This document shows positions 7,580 through 13,539 of a stretch of 13,539 bases of DNA, piece after piece (within the stretch, counting starts at the first letter, position 1; each line of letters starts with the position of its first letter). Origin of the DNA: Pseudomonas sp. UBA4617 (GTDB lineage: Bacteria; Pseudomonadota; Gammaproteobacteria; Pseudomonadales; Pseudomonadaceae); contig NZ_DGIR01000048.1 in assembly GCF_002386445.1 (NCBI RefSeq), positions 1-13,539 on the forward strand. Direction: 5' to 3'. Below the pieces are notes generated by a model. That model had not been told where the DNA came from. It made no database searches and was given only the letters and a program-made list of their open reading frames with translations. Made by a program: the position numbers and the translations under genes.

Positions 7580-8272
7580 TCAGTAAACCGGTTCGGCCGG
7601 GAACCCTTCGGCCTGCATTTTCTTCAACAGATCCTGCCAGCGTGACAGCCGCTTGGTATCGCCGACCTTCTTGTTGCCTGCGGCCCCGGTCAACCAAAGC
7701 CCCTCGCCATTGAAAGCGTAAACCGGCAGCAGGTCGGTGCGCTGGCTGGCCGGCTTGATGGCGTCCATCAGGCTATCGAGCACCAATGGCTGCGCTTGTG
7801 GGCTTGAATAATAGGTCAGGACCATATGCGCCCGGTTCTGCCGCAGCGCCTTGACGTAAGTGATACGCAGTTTCTCGCTGGGGACGCCCATGCGCCTCAG
7901 GCTGAAATACTTGGCGATGGCATAGTCCTCGCAGTCCCCTGCGCCCTTGATCAGCGCCTGGACCGGTGTAGCCCAGTAATCGACCTCGTGCCACAGGTCG
8001 ATGTCCTCGACATAACGCAGTTGCTGGTTGAAGAAGCGGTTGACCACCTGCAGCCGCTCGAGCTCTGTACCCTGCTTCTGGGTAGCCATCAGGTTCTGCC
8101 AGGCATCGATGCGGCCCTGCCCGCTCCCCAACGGGCCATACAGGGCCTGCGACTTGCGGCTGATCTGGGAAAAGTCCCAATCCGCGTGCAGGCCGCCCAG
8201 CAGCAGACTGCCCAGCAGCGCAGCAAGGCCGATACGTTGCACAACGGTTTTGAGCATCCAGGATATCGCCAC
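7580..8272 (-). CDS. lapG: LapG, periplasmic calcium-dependent cysteine protease that cleaves LapA
   Basis: This transglutaminase-like cysteine protease cuts LapA at TAAG and detaches the biofilm. Counting from GTG at 8272 (230 residues), a signal peptide has MLKTVVQR as its n-region and a hydrophobic core, and ends near LHA|DW at residue 30. The catalytic triad is C114 (in GDCEDY), H149 and D166. The 35- and 17-residue spacings equal those of the Legionella enzyme. D113, E115 and D116 match the known calcium ligands. The start is uncertain. GTG 8272 has AGGG 7 bases upstream. ATG at 8257 begins a shorter, equally good signal peptide without a clear SD. The frame stays open to GTG at 8356, and the published P. 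fluorescens numbering (C135) hints at a longer form. lapD follows after 10 bases. Confidence 0.92.
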   Translation of the reverse strand: MAISWMLKTVVQRIGLAALLGSLLLGGLHADWDFSQISRKSQALYGPLGSGQGRIDAWQNLMATQKQGTELERLQVVNRFFNQQLRYVEDIDLWHEVDYWATPVQALIKGAGDCEDYAIAKYFSLRRMGVPSEKLRITYVKALRQNRAHMVLTYYSSPQAQPLVLDSLMDAIKPASQRTDLLPVYAFNGEGLWLTGAAGNKKVGDTKRLSRWQDLLKKMQAEGFPAEPVY

Positions 8273-8383
8273 TGCGAAGCCCTGTTCAGGCCTGTCGAAA
8301 GCAGCGATGGTGCGGCTTGCAGCGGCAAAAGACAATGGCACCCTGCAATCATGCACCCGCTTGTCAGACCACCTACACTTTAT

Positions 8384-8393
8384 GGTTATAACC
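8384..8393. promoter_or_regulatory. Perfect palindrome GGTTATAACC upstream of lapG
   Basis: A 10-bp perfect palindrome lies about 110 bases before the chosen lapG start, in the divergent lapG-gntR intergenic region. It contains a TATAAC that could act as a -10, but I see no matching -35 for either strand at proper spacing. It could be a protein-binding site. The rest of this gap (8273-8543) shows only the gntR promoter and operator candidates. Confidence 0.25.
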
Positions 8394-8476
8394 TTCTATG
8401 GGGCGCTTCCTTTGGCCGGCAACTTCATCCACCATAGCCGCGCTCTTGCGGCAGCCGTTCCACTGAAGGTGCGGGT

Positions 8477-8504
8477 TTGACACCTCCGCGAGCTTTACTA
8501 GTGT
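8477..8504 (+). promoter_or_regulatory. Candidate promoter of the GntR-family gene
   Basis: A perfect -35 TTGACA at 8477-8482 is followed by 16 bases and a weak -10 TAGTGT (8499-8504, three of six consensus bases). It ends 39 bases before the GTG start. The palindrome at 8507-8516 begins just downstream, where a bound repressor would block initiation. Confidence 0.4.
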
Positions 8505-8506
8505 CA

Positions 8507-8516
8507 TTGGATCCAA
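8507..8516. promoter_or_regulatory. TTGGATCCAA palindrome, likely operator of the adjacent GntR regulator
   Basis: This perfect 10-bp palindrome is centred about 32 bases before the gntR start and next to its -10. FCD-type GntR regulators usually bind short AT-flanked palindromes of this kind and repress their own promoters. Autoregulation is inferred from position and symmetry. Confidence 0.45.
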
Positions 8517-8543
8517 GTTAGTCATCGTTGAGGCAGACGTCGC

Positions 8544-9233
8544 GTGGCCCAGAAAATCAAATTGAGCAATGTGCTGGCCAGCGAGCAGCTGTTGCCTCAC
8601 CAGGCCCGTGCCGTCATCGAAGAACGCCTGCGCAGCGCCATTCTTGATGGCCGTCTGCCCGCAGGGACTGCCGTTCGACAACAAGAGCTCGCGACCTTGT
8701 TCGGCGTCAGCCGCATGCCGGTGCGCGAGGCCTTGCGCCAGCTCGAGGCCCAATCACTGCTGAAAGTCGAGATGCACAAGGGCGCAGTGGTTGCGCCGTT
8801 GATCGGGGAGGACGCGGTGGATACCTACGCCCTGCGCGTCCTGCTTGAGAGCGAGGCGCTGCGGCAGTCCATCCCGTTACTCGATGCCAGCGACATCGCC
8901 AGCGCCCGTGGGTATATCCAGCAACTGGAGAACGAAACCCGGCATGCGGAAATCGGCCGTCTCAATCGCCTGTTCCACATGTCGTTGTACAACAAGGCGC
9001 CTAACAAGAAACTGCTGCGCCTGATCGAAGACGAATTGAACGAAGAAGAACGTTTCCTGCGGTTTCATCTTTCGACCATGGGCTTGGGCAAGCTAACCCA
9101 GGACGATCACAACGCGCTGGTGAATGCCGCCAGCGCCAAGCTGGTAGATGAAGCGATAGCGGTACTGGAAAGTCACCTCAATACCGCAGCGCGGGTTATC
9201 CGCAAGTACCTGGACACCCAGTTGAGACGTTAA
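8544..9233 (+). CDS. GntR-family transcriptional regulator, FCD (FadR C-terminal) subfamily
   Basis: This 229-residue DNA-binding regulator has an N-terminal winged helix (about 18-84, with VSRMPVREALRQLE as recognition region at 55-68). An all-helical FCD ligand domain follows (about 88-222). N141, H145, H189 and H211 occupy the positions that bind a divalent metal in FCD proteins, with Asn in the place often taken by Asp. Ligands of this family are usually organic acids, but none can be predicted here. The GTG start at 8544 has GAGG 10 bases upstream. The gene stands alone, divergent from lapG and followed by a Fur-controlled operon, and no metabolic gene is adjacent. Its target may be itself or distant genes. 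A role in Lap control is possible but only because of proximity. Confidence 0.92.
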   Translation: MAQKIKLSNVLASEQLLPHQARAVIEERLRSAILDGRLPAGTAVRQQELATLFGVSRMPVREALRQLEAQSLLKVEMHKGAVVAPLIGEDAVDTYALRVLLESEALRQSIPLLDASDIASARGYIQQLENETRHAEIGRLNRLFHMSLYNKAPNKKLLRLIEDELNEEERFLRFHLSTMGLGKLTQDDHNALVNAASAKLVDEAIAVLESHLNTAARVIRKYLDTQLRR

Positions 9234-9267
9234 CCGGGCGATGATTGCAGGCAAGGGTGGCAATGGG

Positions 9268-9296
9268 TTGCAAATTGCTTCGCCCCCGCCAACAAT
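9268..9296 (+). promoter_or_regulatory. Candidate promoter of the sigma factor/anti-sigma operon
   Basis: TTGCAA (9268-9273) and AACAAT (9291-9296) are separated by 17 bases, each matching four of six positions of the sigma-70 boxes. Initiation would fall at about 9303, within the Fur-box-like site. This is the usual arrangement for iron-starvation sigma genes. Confidence 0.4.
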
Positions 9297-9315
9297 GAGA
9301 CTAATTATCATTCAT
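9297..9315. promoter_or_regulatory. Fur box before the ECF sigma factor gene
   Basis: GAGACTAATTATCATTCAT matches the 19-bp Fur consensus at 12 of 19 positions by my count, including an ATCATT core. It overlaps the predicted transcription start of the sigma gene. This implies repression by Fur-Fe(II) when iron is plentiful and expression under iron starvation. Confidence 0.65.
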
Positions 9316-9341
9316 GTCCATTGATGGCAGTGTTCTCGCCC

Positions 9342-9851
9342 ATGCCTAGCAACGATTCCTTGCAAACGCTGTACAGTGACCACCACAGCTGGTTGCATGC
9401 CTGGCTGCGCAGCACGCTGGGCAATGCCGCCGATGCCGCGGACCTGGCCCAGGACACGTTCATGCGCCTGCTACAGCGGCGCGAGCACCTGCAACTGAAC
9501 GCGCCACGGGCCTTCCTGCGCACAGTCGCGCGTGGACTGGTGATCGATCACTGGCGACGCGAGGAATTGCACAGGGCCTATCTCGAGGCGCTGGCTCATA
9601 TGCCGGAAGCACAAGCCCCCTCGGCCGAAACCCGGGAGCTGCTGCTGGAGTTGCTGGAGCGCATCGCGCGCATGCTCGACGGCCTCAAACCCAAGGTACG
9701 CCGTGCATTCCTGCTGGCCCAATGCGAGGGGCTCAAGCACCAGGCCATTGCCGACCAGATGGGAATCTCGGTGCGTACCGTGGAGCGCTACATCGCCGAT
9801 GCGCTCTACCATTGCTACCTGTTGCGCTACACAGACGAGTGCGACCAATGA
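9342..9851 (+). CDS. ECF sigma factor, FecI / iron-starvation type
   Basis: This 169-residue extracytoplasmic-function sigma factor is expected to direct transcription of the downstream TonB receptor when its siderophore is bound outside. Region 2 covers about 8-75, with the DAADLAQDTFMRLL helix at 31-44. Region 4 covers about 108-162 and ends in a helix-turn-helix (GISVRTVERYIADAL, 141-155). Length is normal for FecI proteins. ATG 9342 is preferred because it leaves a leader after the Fur box and gives the usual short N terminus. In-frame ATG 9324 and TTG 9321 are alternatives, and none has a good SD. The stop overlaps the anti-sigma ATG (ATGA), indicating coupled translation and matched amounts. 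In Pseudomonas this locus resembles the FoxI-type system, an assignment I make from gene context. Confidence 0.93.
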   Translation: MPSNDSLQTLYSDHHSWLHAWLRSTLGNAADAADLAQDTFMRLLQRREHLQLNAPRAFLRTVARGLVIDHWRREELHRAYLEALAHMPEAQAPSAETRELLLELLERIARMLDGLKPKVRRAFLLAQCEGLKHQAIADQMGISVRTVERYIADALYHCYLLRYTDECDQ

Positions 9852-10804
9852 CCGCCGCACGACCTGATGCAACGTTGGTCAAGCAGGCTATCCAGTGGAT
9901 GCTGAAACTGCGCGAGAACGGGCATGACTCCGCACTGCAGCAACAGTGTGCGCAATGGCGCAGCGCCCGCCACGAAAACGAACTGGCTTGGCAACGGGTG
10001 ACTCACCTGCAACAAGAACTGGACCTGCGCTCCCTCCCCGGAGCCGGGTTGGCCTTGCAGACCCTGGAGAGCAGCCAGCGCCGCCTGCATCGCCGGCAGG
10101 CCTTGAAGCTGCTTGGCGGAGTTGCCATGCTGGGTTCAGCGGCATGGCTGGCCAAGGACCTCGATACAACCAGCGCCTGGACATCGGACTATGCCACCGG
10201 CACCGGCGAACGGCGCGCCTTCCGGCTTTCCGATGGAACGCTGCTGCAACTGAATACCCGCAGCGCGGTAGACCGGGCTTCCACTGAGCGGCAGCACCTG
10301 CTCCACCTGAAGCAAGGGGAGTTGATGATTACCTGCAGCCCTCAGCGACAGGTTCTGGTACAAACTCGCGACGGGTTGCTGGAAGGGTTCGGTGGACGCT
10401 TCGTGGCACGCCAGGACAGCGATTGCACGTGGGTGAGTGTAAGCCATGGCAGGGTCGCGATACATCGGCCTGGCCAAGCCCCTGTGGAGTGGATCGAACG
10501 TGGCCAGAACTGGCGCCTGGATGCGCAAGGCGCCTACCGGCTCGACCAGGTGAACATGGATGCAATGGCCTGGACGGAAGGGCTGATCGTCACCCGGGAC
10601 ATTCGCCTGTCCGACTTTCTCACCCAGGTCAGCCGTTATCGCCACGGTTACCTGGGCTGCAGCGATGACATCGCCGACTTGCGCCTGTCAGGCGTATTCC
10701 GCCTTGAAGATCCGGAGCAACTGCTGCTGGTACTGCCCCGGACACTGCCTGTGCAGCTTCGCCAACTCACACGCTGGTGGGTGCATGTGGAGGGGTTGGC
10801 CTGA
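9848..10804 (+). CDS. FecR-type transmembrane anti-sigma factor
   Basis: This 318-residue inner-membrane regulator holds the sigma factor and relays the receptor signal. The cytoplasmic N-terminal domain (DUF4880 type) covers about 10-60. One membrane segment (about 88-102) is preceded by HRRQALK, a twin-arginine-like motif; E. coli FecR is reported to use the Tat pathway. The periplasmic FecR domain covers about 112-215, and a C-terminal domain (about 255-315) meets the receptor STN domain. The start is ATG 9848, overlapping the sigma stop by four bases. The frame is open upstream to 9722 but that part lies inside the sigma gene. Oddity: the Gly-Thr at which related proteins such as P. aeruginosa FoxR cut themselves is Gly182-Gly183 here (FGGRF in place of LGTRF), so the nucleophilic threonine is missing. 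Confidence 0.93.
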   Translation: MTAARPDATLVKQAIQWMLKLRENGHDSALQQQCAQWRSARHENELAWQRVTHLQQELDLRSLPGAGLALQTLESSQRRLHRRQALKLLGGVAMLGSAAWLAKDLDTTSAWTSDYATGTGERRAFRLSDGTLLQLNTRSAVDRASTERQHLLHLKQGELMITCSPQRQVLVQTRDGLLEGFGGRFVARQDSDCTWVSVSHGRVAIHRPGQAPVEWIERGQNWRLDAQGAYRLDQVNMDAMAWTEGLIVTRDIRLSDFLTQVSRYRHGYLGCSDDIADLRLSGVFRLEDPEQLLLVLPRTLPVQLRQLTRWWVHVEGLA

Positions 10805-10927
10805 CCTGGTAGCGGCTGCTGCCTTCGTGGCCGCGGCGCATCCCGACAGCTTTTTTGACGGGTTTTGGCTGCCAGTCCGGCTAGGACAGTAAGCGATCCT
10901 CCTGCCCTTACTCTTGATGGACCCATC
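10805..10927 (+). promoter_or_regulatory. Intergenic region expected to hold the sigma-dependent receptor promoter
   Basis: The 123 bases between the anti-sigma stop and the receptor start are where the ECF sigma is expected to bind. I see a T-rich TTTTTTGACGGGTTTT block (10851-10866) and GTCC/GGAC half-sites (10876-10888). I cannot name a convincing -35/-10 pair. No Fur box is evident, which fits indirect iron control through the sigma factor. Confidence 0.35.
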
Positions 10928-13414
10928 ATGCCTACCGCCTTTGCGAACACGCGCTCTATCAATGCGAATGATTTTCGACCTGTCTTAGACTCAACTCTAT
11001 TGCGTAAAGCCGTCCGGGCTGCGCTGTTTGGCACCGCGTTAGGCCTGACAACAGTCATGCCGGTATCGGTGGCAGCTGAAACTGTCGAACTCAACCCACA
11101 CTATGCAATCCCGGCTGGCCAGCTGGATGATGTGCTCAATCAGTTCGCCCGACAGGCCGGCATCACGCTCTCAGCTACGCCGCAGCTCACCCAGGGTTTG
11201 CAATCCAACGGCCTGCAGGGGCAATACCCTACCGACAAGGCACTGCGCCAGTTGCTCAATGGCAGCGGCCTGGAAGCGGTCACACAGGATGGGCGCAGCT
11301 ATGTACTGCAAGCACAGCCCCAGGGCGCCGCACTGTCGTTGCCAGACACCGATGTCCGGGGTTTCACCCTAGGCAATGCACTAGGCAGCATGGATGGTTA
11401 CAACGCTACCCATAGCCAGGTAGCGACCAAGACCAGCATGCCGTTGGTAGAGACATCTCAATCAGTCTCGGTGGTTACCCGTCAGCAGATAGACGACCAA
11501 GGCTCACAGACGGTTGCCCAGGCCATGCGCTATACGCCCGGCGTACTGACCAACCCCTACGGTGCCACTCACCGCTACGACTATGTGGCCATGCGTGGCT
11601 TCAATGACGGCTCGGTTGACAACATCTATGTCGATGGGCTCAAGTCGATGGGGGACAACGGTACCTACAGCACCATGCAGGTGGACCCATACTTACTGGA
11701 GCGAATAGACATCCTGAAGGGACCTTCTTCGGTACTGTATGGCCGTAGTTCCCCAGGAGGTCTGGTGGCACTGACCACTAAAAAGCCGCTGTTTACCCGT
11801 TATCGCCAGGTTCAGGCAACGGTCGGTACCCAAGGCCACCGCGGCATGGGTTTCGACTTCAGTGGCCCTGTGGATGACCACAAGCGCATTGCGTATCGCC
11901 TGACTGGCCTTGCGGATGCTTCCGACACGCAGTTCGACCACAACAAGGAAGAACGCTACGCCATCGCGCCGGCAATCAGCATGGATTTCAGCGAGGACAC
12001 CTCGCTTACCTTGCAGGCCTACCTGCAACACGACCCCAACGGCGGGTACCACGGCGGCAACCCTGCAGACGGCATGCTGCACAAGCGCAACGGCTTGCGC
12101 CTGTCGGACCATTTCTTCGAGGGCGAGCCAGGTATCGACAACTATGAGCGCACCCAGCAGTCGTTCAGCTACCAGTTCGAGCATCGCTTCAACGACGTGT
12201 TCACGGCGCGGCAGAATTTCCGCTACCAGGATTCGGACGTGTCGATGGACCAGGTGTACTCCGCCGGTTGGGCGGATGCCGACAGCAATATCCTCAACCG
12301 TGCCTACACCGGCGGCGACGAGCGCCTGCATTCGTACATCATCGACAATATGCTGCAGGCGGAATTCTTTACAGGGGCCGCCAAACATACTTTGCTGCTG
12401 GGCGCCGACTATCAACGACGCAAGGCCGATGTGGCCTGGCGTTATGGCACAGTCGACCCGCTGGATGCCAGCAACCCGCAGTACGACAAGGGGAACCTGC
12501 AGGTGCTGGGCGAAAACCGCTACCAGCGCCGTTTGCAACAAACGGGTGTGTACTTGCAGGACCTGGTGGAACTGGACCAGTGGCGCTTCTCCTTGGGGTT
12601 GCGCCAGGACTGGGTGAAGGTGTCCGAGGAAAATCGCGATAGCAACACCAAGGTCAGTGACCAACGCTCCAGGTTCAGTACCCGCGCTGGGCTGCTCTAC
12701 CTGTTCGAAAACGGCATTGCGCCTTATGTCAGCTATTCGGAGTCATTCAACCCCAATACCGTTTCCGACCAGGACGGTCGCCCGCTGGCACCGACCGAGG
12801 GCACCCAATGGGAAGCCGGCCTCAAGTATCAGCCACCTGGGAGCGACAATCTGTTTACCGCATCGTTGTTCCGCATCGAGCAGGAGAACCTGGCGTCCAA
12901 GCAGCCTGATGAAGACTTCTATCGCCCTGTAGGCCAAGTACGCTCGCAAGGGCTGGAATTGGAGGCCCATGTGCAGCTGACCGACAGCCTGAAGTTGCTG
13001 GGCGGCTATACCTTCACCGATATCGAGTACACCAAATCCATGCCCAGCCTGGTGTCGGGCAACCTGGACAACAAGGGCCAGTCGCCAACCCAGGCGCCGA
13101 AACAAATGCTCTCCCTTTGGGCCGACTACAACTTCCGGCAGGGGCCTCTGGATGGCCTGAGATTGGGCGGTGGGGTGCGATACGTGGGGTACAGCTGGGC
13201 CGATGCGGAAAACAGCATGAAAGTGCCTGCCTACACCCTATTTGACGCATCGATCGGCTATGACCTGGGTAAGCTCGGCCTTCAGGGTGTGGATGTTCGC
13301 CTGAACGCCAACAACCTGACCAATGAGAGCTACATCACTTCGTGTGCCAGTTTGGACTACTGTTACATGGGTGAAGAACGCAATGTAAGTGCCACCGTCA
13401 GCTACCAGTTCTGA
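10928..13414 (+). CDS. foxA: TonB-dependent siderophore receptor with signalling domain, probably ferrioxamine receptor
   Basis: This 828-residue outer-membrane transducer imports a ferric siderophore with TonB energy and signals its presence to the FecR-type protein. An extended signal peptide (1 to about 50, ending near VAA|ET) precedes the STN signalling domain (about 55-128). A likely TonB box follows near 138-144 (LPDTDVRG). The plug lies at about 165-290 with typical motifs (MRGFNDG, VDG, LERIDILKGPSSVLYGRSSPGG). The 22-strand barrel follows and ends in a terminal Phe after VSATVSYQF. Two cysteines near the C terminus lie in a loop, as in FhuA/FoxA relatives. ATG 10928 is chosen because it directly precedes the signal peptide; the frame is open to TTG 10865. 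The ferrioxamine assignment rests on overall resemblance to FoxA and remembered gene order, so the substrate is less sure than the family. Confidence 0.93.
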   Translation: MPTAFANTRSINANDFRPVLDSTLLRKAVRAALFGTALGLTTVMPVSVAAETVELNPHYAIPAGQLDDVLNQFARQAGITLSATPQLTQGLQSNGLQGQYPTDKALRQLLNGSGLEAVTQDGRSYVLQAQPQGAALSLPDTDVRGFTLGNALGSMDGYNATHSQVATKTSMPLVETSQSVSVVTRQQIDDQGSQTVAQAMRYTPGVLTNPYGATHRYDYVAMRGFNDGSVDNIYVDGLKSMGDNGTYSTMQVDPYLLERIDILKGPSSVLYGRSSPGGLVALTTKKPLFTRYRQVQATVGTQGHRGMGFDFSGPVDDHKRIAYRLTGLADASDTQFDHNKEERYAIAPAISMDFSEDTSLTLQAYLQHDPNGGYHGGNPADGMLHKRNGLRLSDHFFEGEPGIDNYERTQQSFSYQFEHRFNDVFTARQNFRYQDSDVSMDQVYSAGWADADSNILNRAYTGGDERLHSYIIDNMLQAEFFTGAAKHTLLLGADYQRRKADVAWRYGTVDPLDASNPQYDKGNLQVLGENRYQRRLQQTGVYLQDLVELDQWRFSLGLRQDWVKVSEENRDSNTKVSDQRSRFSTRAGLLYLFENGIAPYVSYSESFNPNTVSDQDGRPLAPTEGTQWEAGLKYQPPGSDNLFTASLFRIEQENLASKQPDEDFYRPVGQVRSQGLELEAHVQLTDSLKLLGGYTFTDIEYTKSMPSLVSGNLDNKGQSPTQAPKQMLSLWADYNFRQGPLDGLRLGGGVRYVGYSWADAENSMKVPAYTLFDASIGYDLGKLGLQGVDVRLNANNLTNESYITSCASLDYCYMGEERNVSATVSYQF

Positions 13415-13418
13415 CCTC

Positions 13419-13444
13419 GCGGTAGCTGCAGGCTCCTGTACCGC
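13419..13444 (+). other. Small hairpin just after the receptor stop codon
   Basis: GCGGTA (13419-13424) pairs with TACCGC (13439-13444), and CAGG/CCTG pair inside with a GCTG bulge. There is no T run. It may help stabilise the mRNA end; the real terminator appears to be the longer hairpin downstream. Confidence 0.3.
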
Positions 13445-13480
13445 TATCGCCCTAGCTTGAGAGTTATGCCGGGAAAAGAC

Positions 13481-13513
13481 AAAGCCCCTGTCTGCAGCGC
13501 AGACAGGGGCTTT
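13481..13513. terminator. Strong symmetrical hairpin terminator after the receptor gene
   Basis: A perfect 15-bp stem, AAAGCCCCTGTCTGC (13481-13495) with its complement at 13499-13513, encloses a 3-base AGC loop. The stem itself ends in TTT on both strands, so it can work in both directions. It lies 67 bases after the receptor stop and closes the iron-uptake operon. The last 26 bases of the window show nothing further. Confidence 0.85.
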
Positions 13514-13539
13514 GGGTTTGAATCTTGACGATGACCTAC

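Noticed and set aside
9236..9285. GGGCGA/TCGCCC and GCAAT/ATTGC pairs after the gntR gene as a possible terminator
   Set aside because: The stems are short with a large unpaired bulge and no T run, and the region overlaps the likely promoter of the sigma gene.
9722..9847. Upstream extension of the FecR-type frame
   Set aside because: It lies in another frame of the sigma factor's region 4, and the ATGA overlap at 9848 is the standard coupled start for this gene pair.
11693..12664. A 323-codon minus-strand frame inside the TonB receptor gene
   Set aside because: It is the reverse of the receptor barrel coding sequence. There is no ribosome binding site or recognisable fold.
1..13539. CRISPR arrays, tRNA or rRNA genes, insertion sequences, prophage genes
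   Set aside because: I looked for regular short direct repeats, tRNA-like cloverleaf ends and transposase or integrase motifs and saw none.

Overview
The window looks like chromosomal DNA of a fluorescent pseudomonad close to Pseudomonas putida. Genes are GC-rich, and the proteins match the Lap (large adhesion protein) cluster as I remember it from that species. The assignment rests on recognised motifs and gene order; no database search was run. Nearly everything belongs to one of two known modules, and I see no clearly new system. The most unusual points are a FecR-type anti-sigma factor lacking its self-cleavage threonine, an unusually long structured lapA-lapB intergenic region, and a three-armed palindrome between lapC and lapD.

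Region 1 (1-8272) is the biofilm-adhesion module. The N-terminal 309 codons of lapA (minus strand, running off the left edge) encode the retention module, the TAAG site cut by LapG and the start of the repeats. About 1 kb of apparently non-coding DNA follows. It carries a lapA promoter candidate with an inverted repeat, a leftward terminator-like hairpin and a structured stretch before lapB. lapB (ABC transporter with a C39-like domain) and lapC (HlyD-type adaptor) overlap by 11 bases on the plus strand. The convergent lapC/lapD gap holds a ~100-bp palindrome. lapG (periplasmic cysteine protease) and lapD (inner-membrane c-di-GMP receptor) form a minus-strand operon. Together they make a switch: LapB and LapC export LapA, which stays plugged in the outer membrane. 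LapD with c-di-GMP holds LapG inactive. When c-di-GMP falls, LapG cuts LapA at TAAG and the cell detaches. The outer-membrane partner LapE is not in the window.

Region 2 (about 8273-9236) holds a single FCD-subfamily GntR regulator with its own promoter and a perfect palindrome likely to be its operator. No target gene is evident next to it.

Region 3 (9237-13539) is a cell-surface-signalling iron-uptake module. A Fur-box-like site precedes an ECF sigma factor (FecI type). Its stop codon overlaps the start of a FecR-type anti-sigma factor. These are followed by a TonB-dependent siderophore receptor with an N-terminal signalling (STN) domain, probably a ferrioxamine receptor (FoxA). A perfect 15-bp hairpin terminator closes the region.
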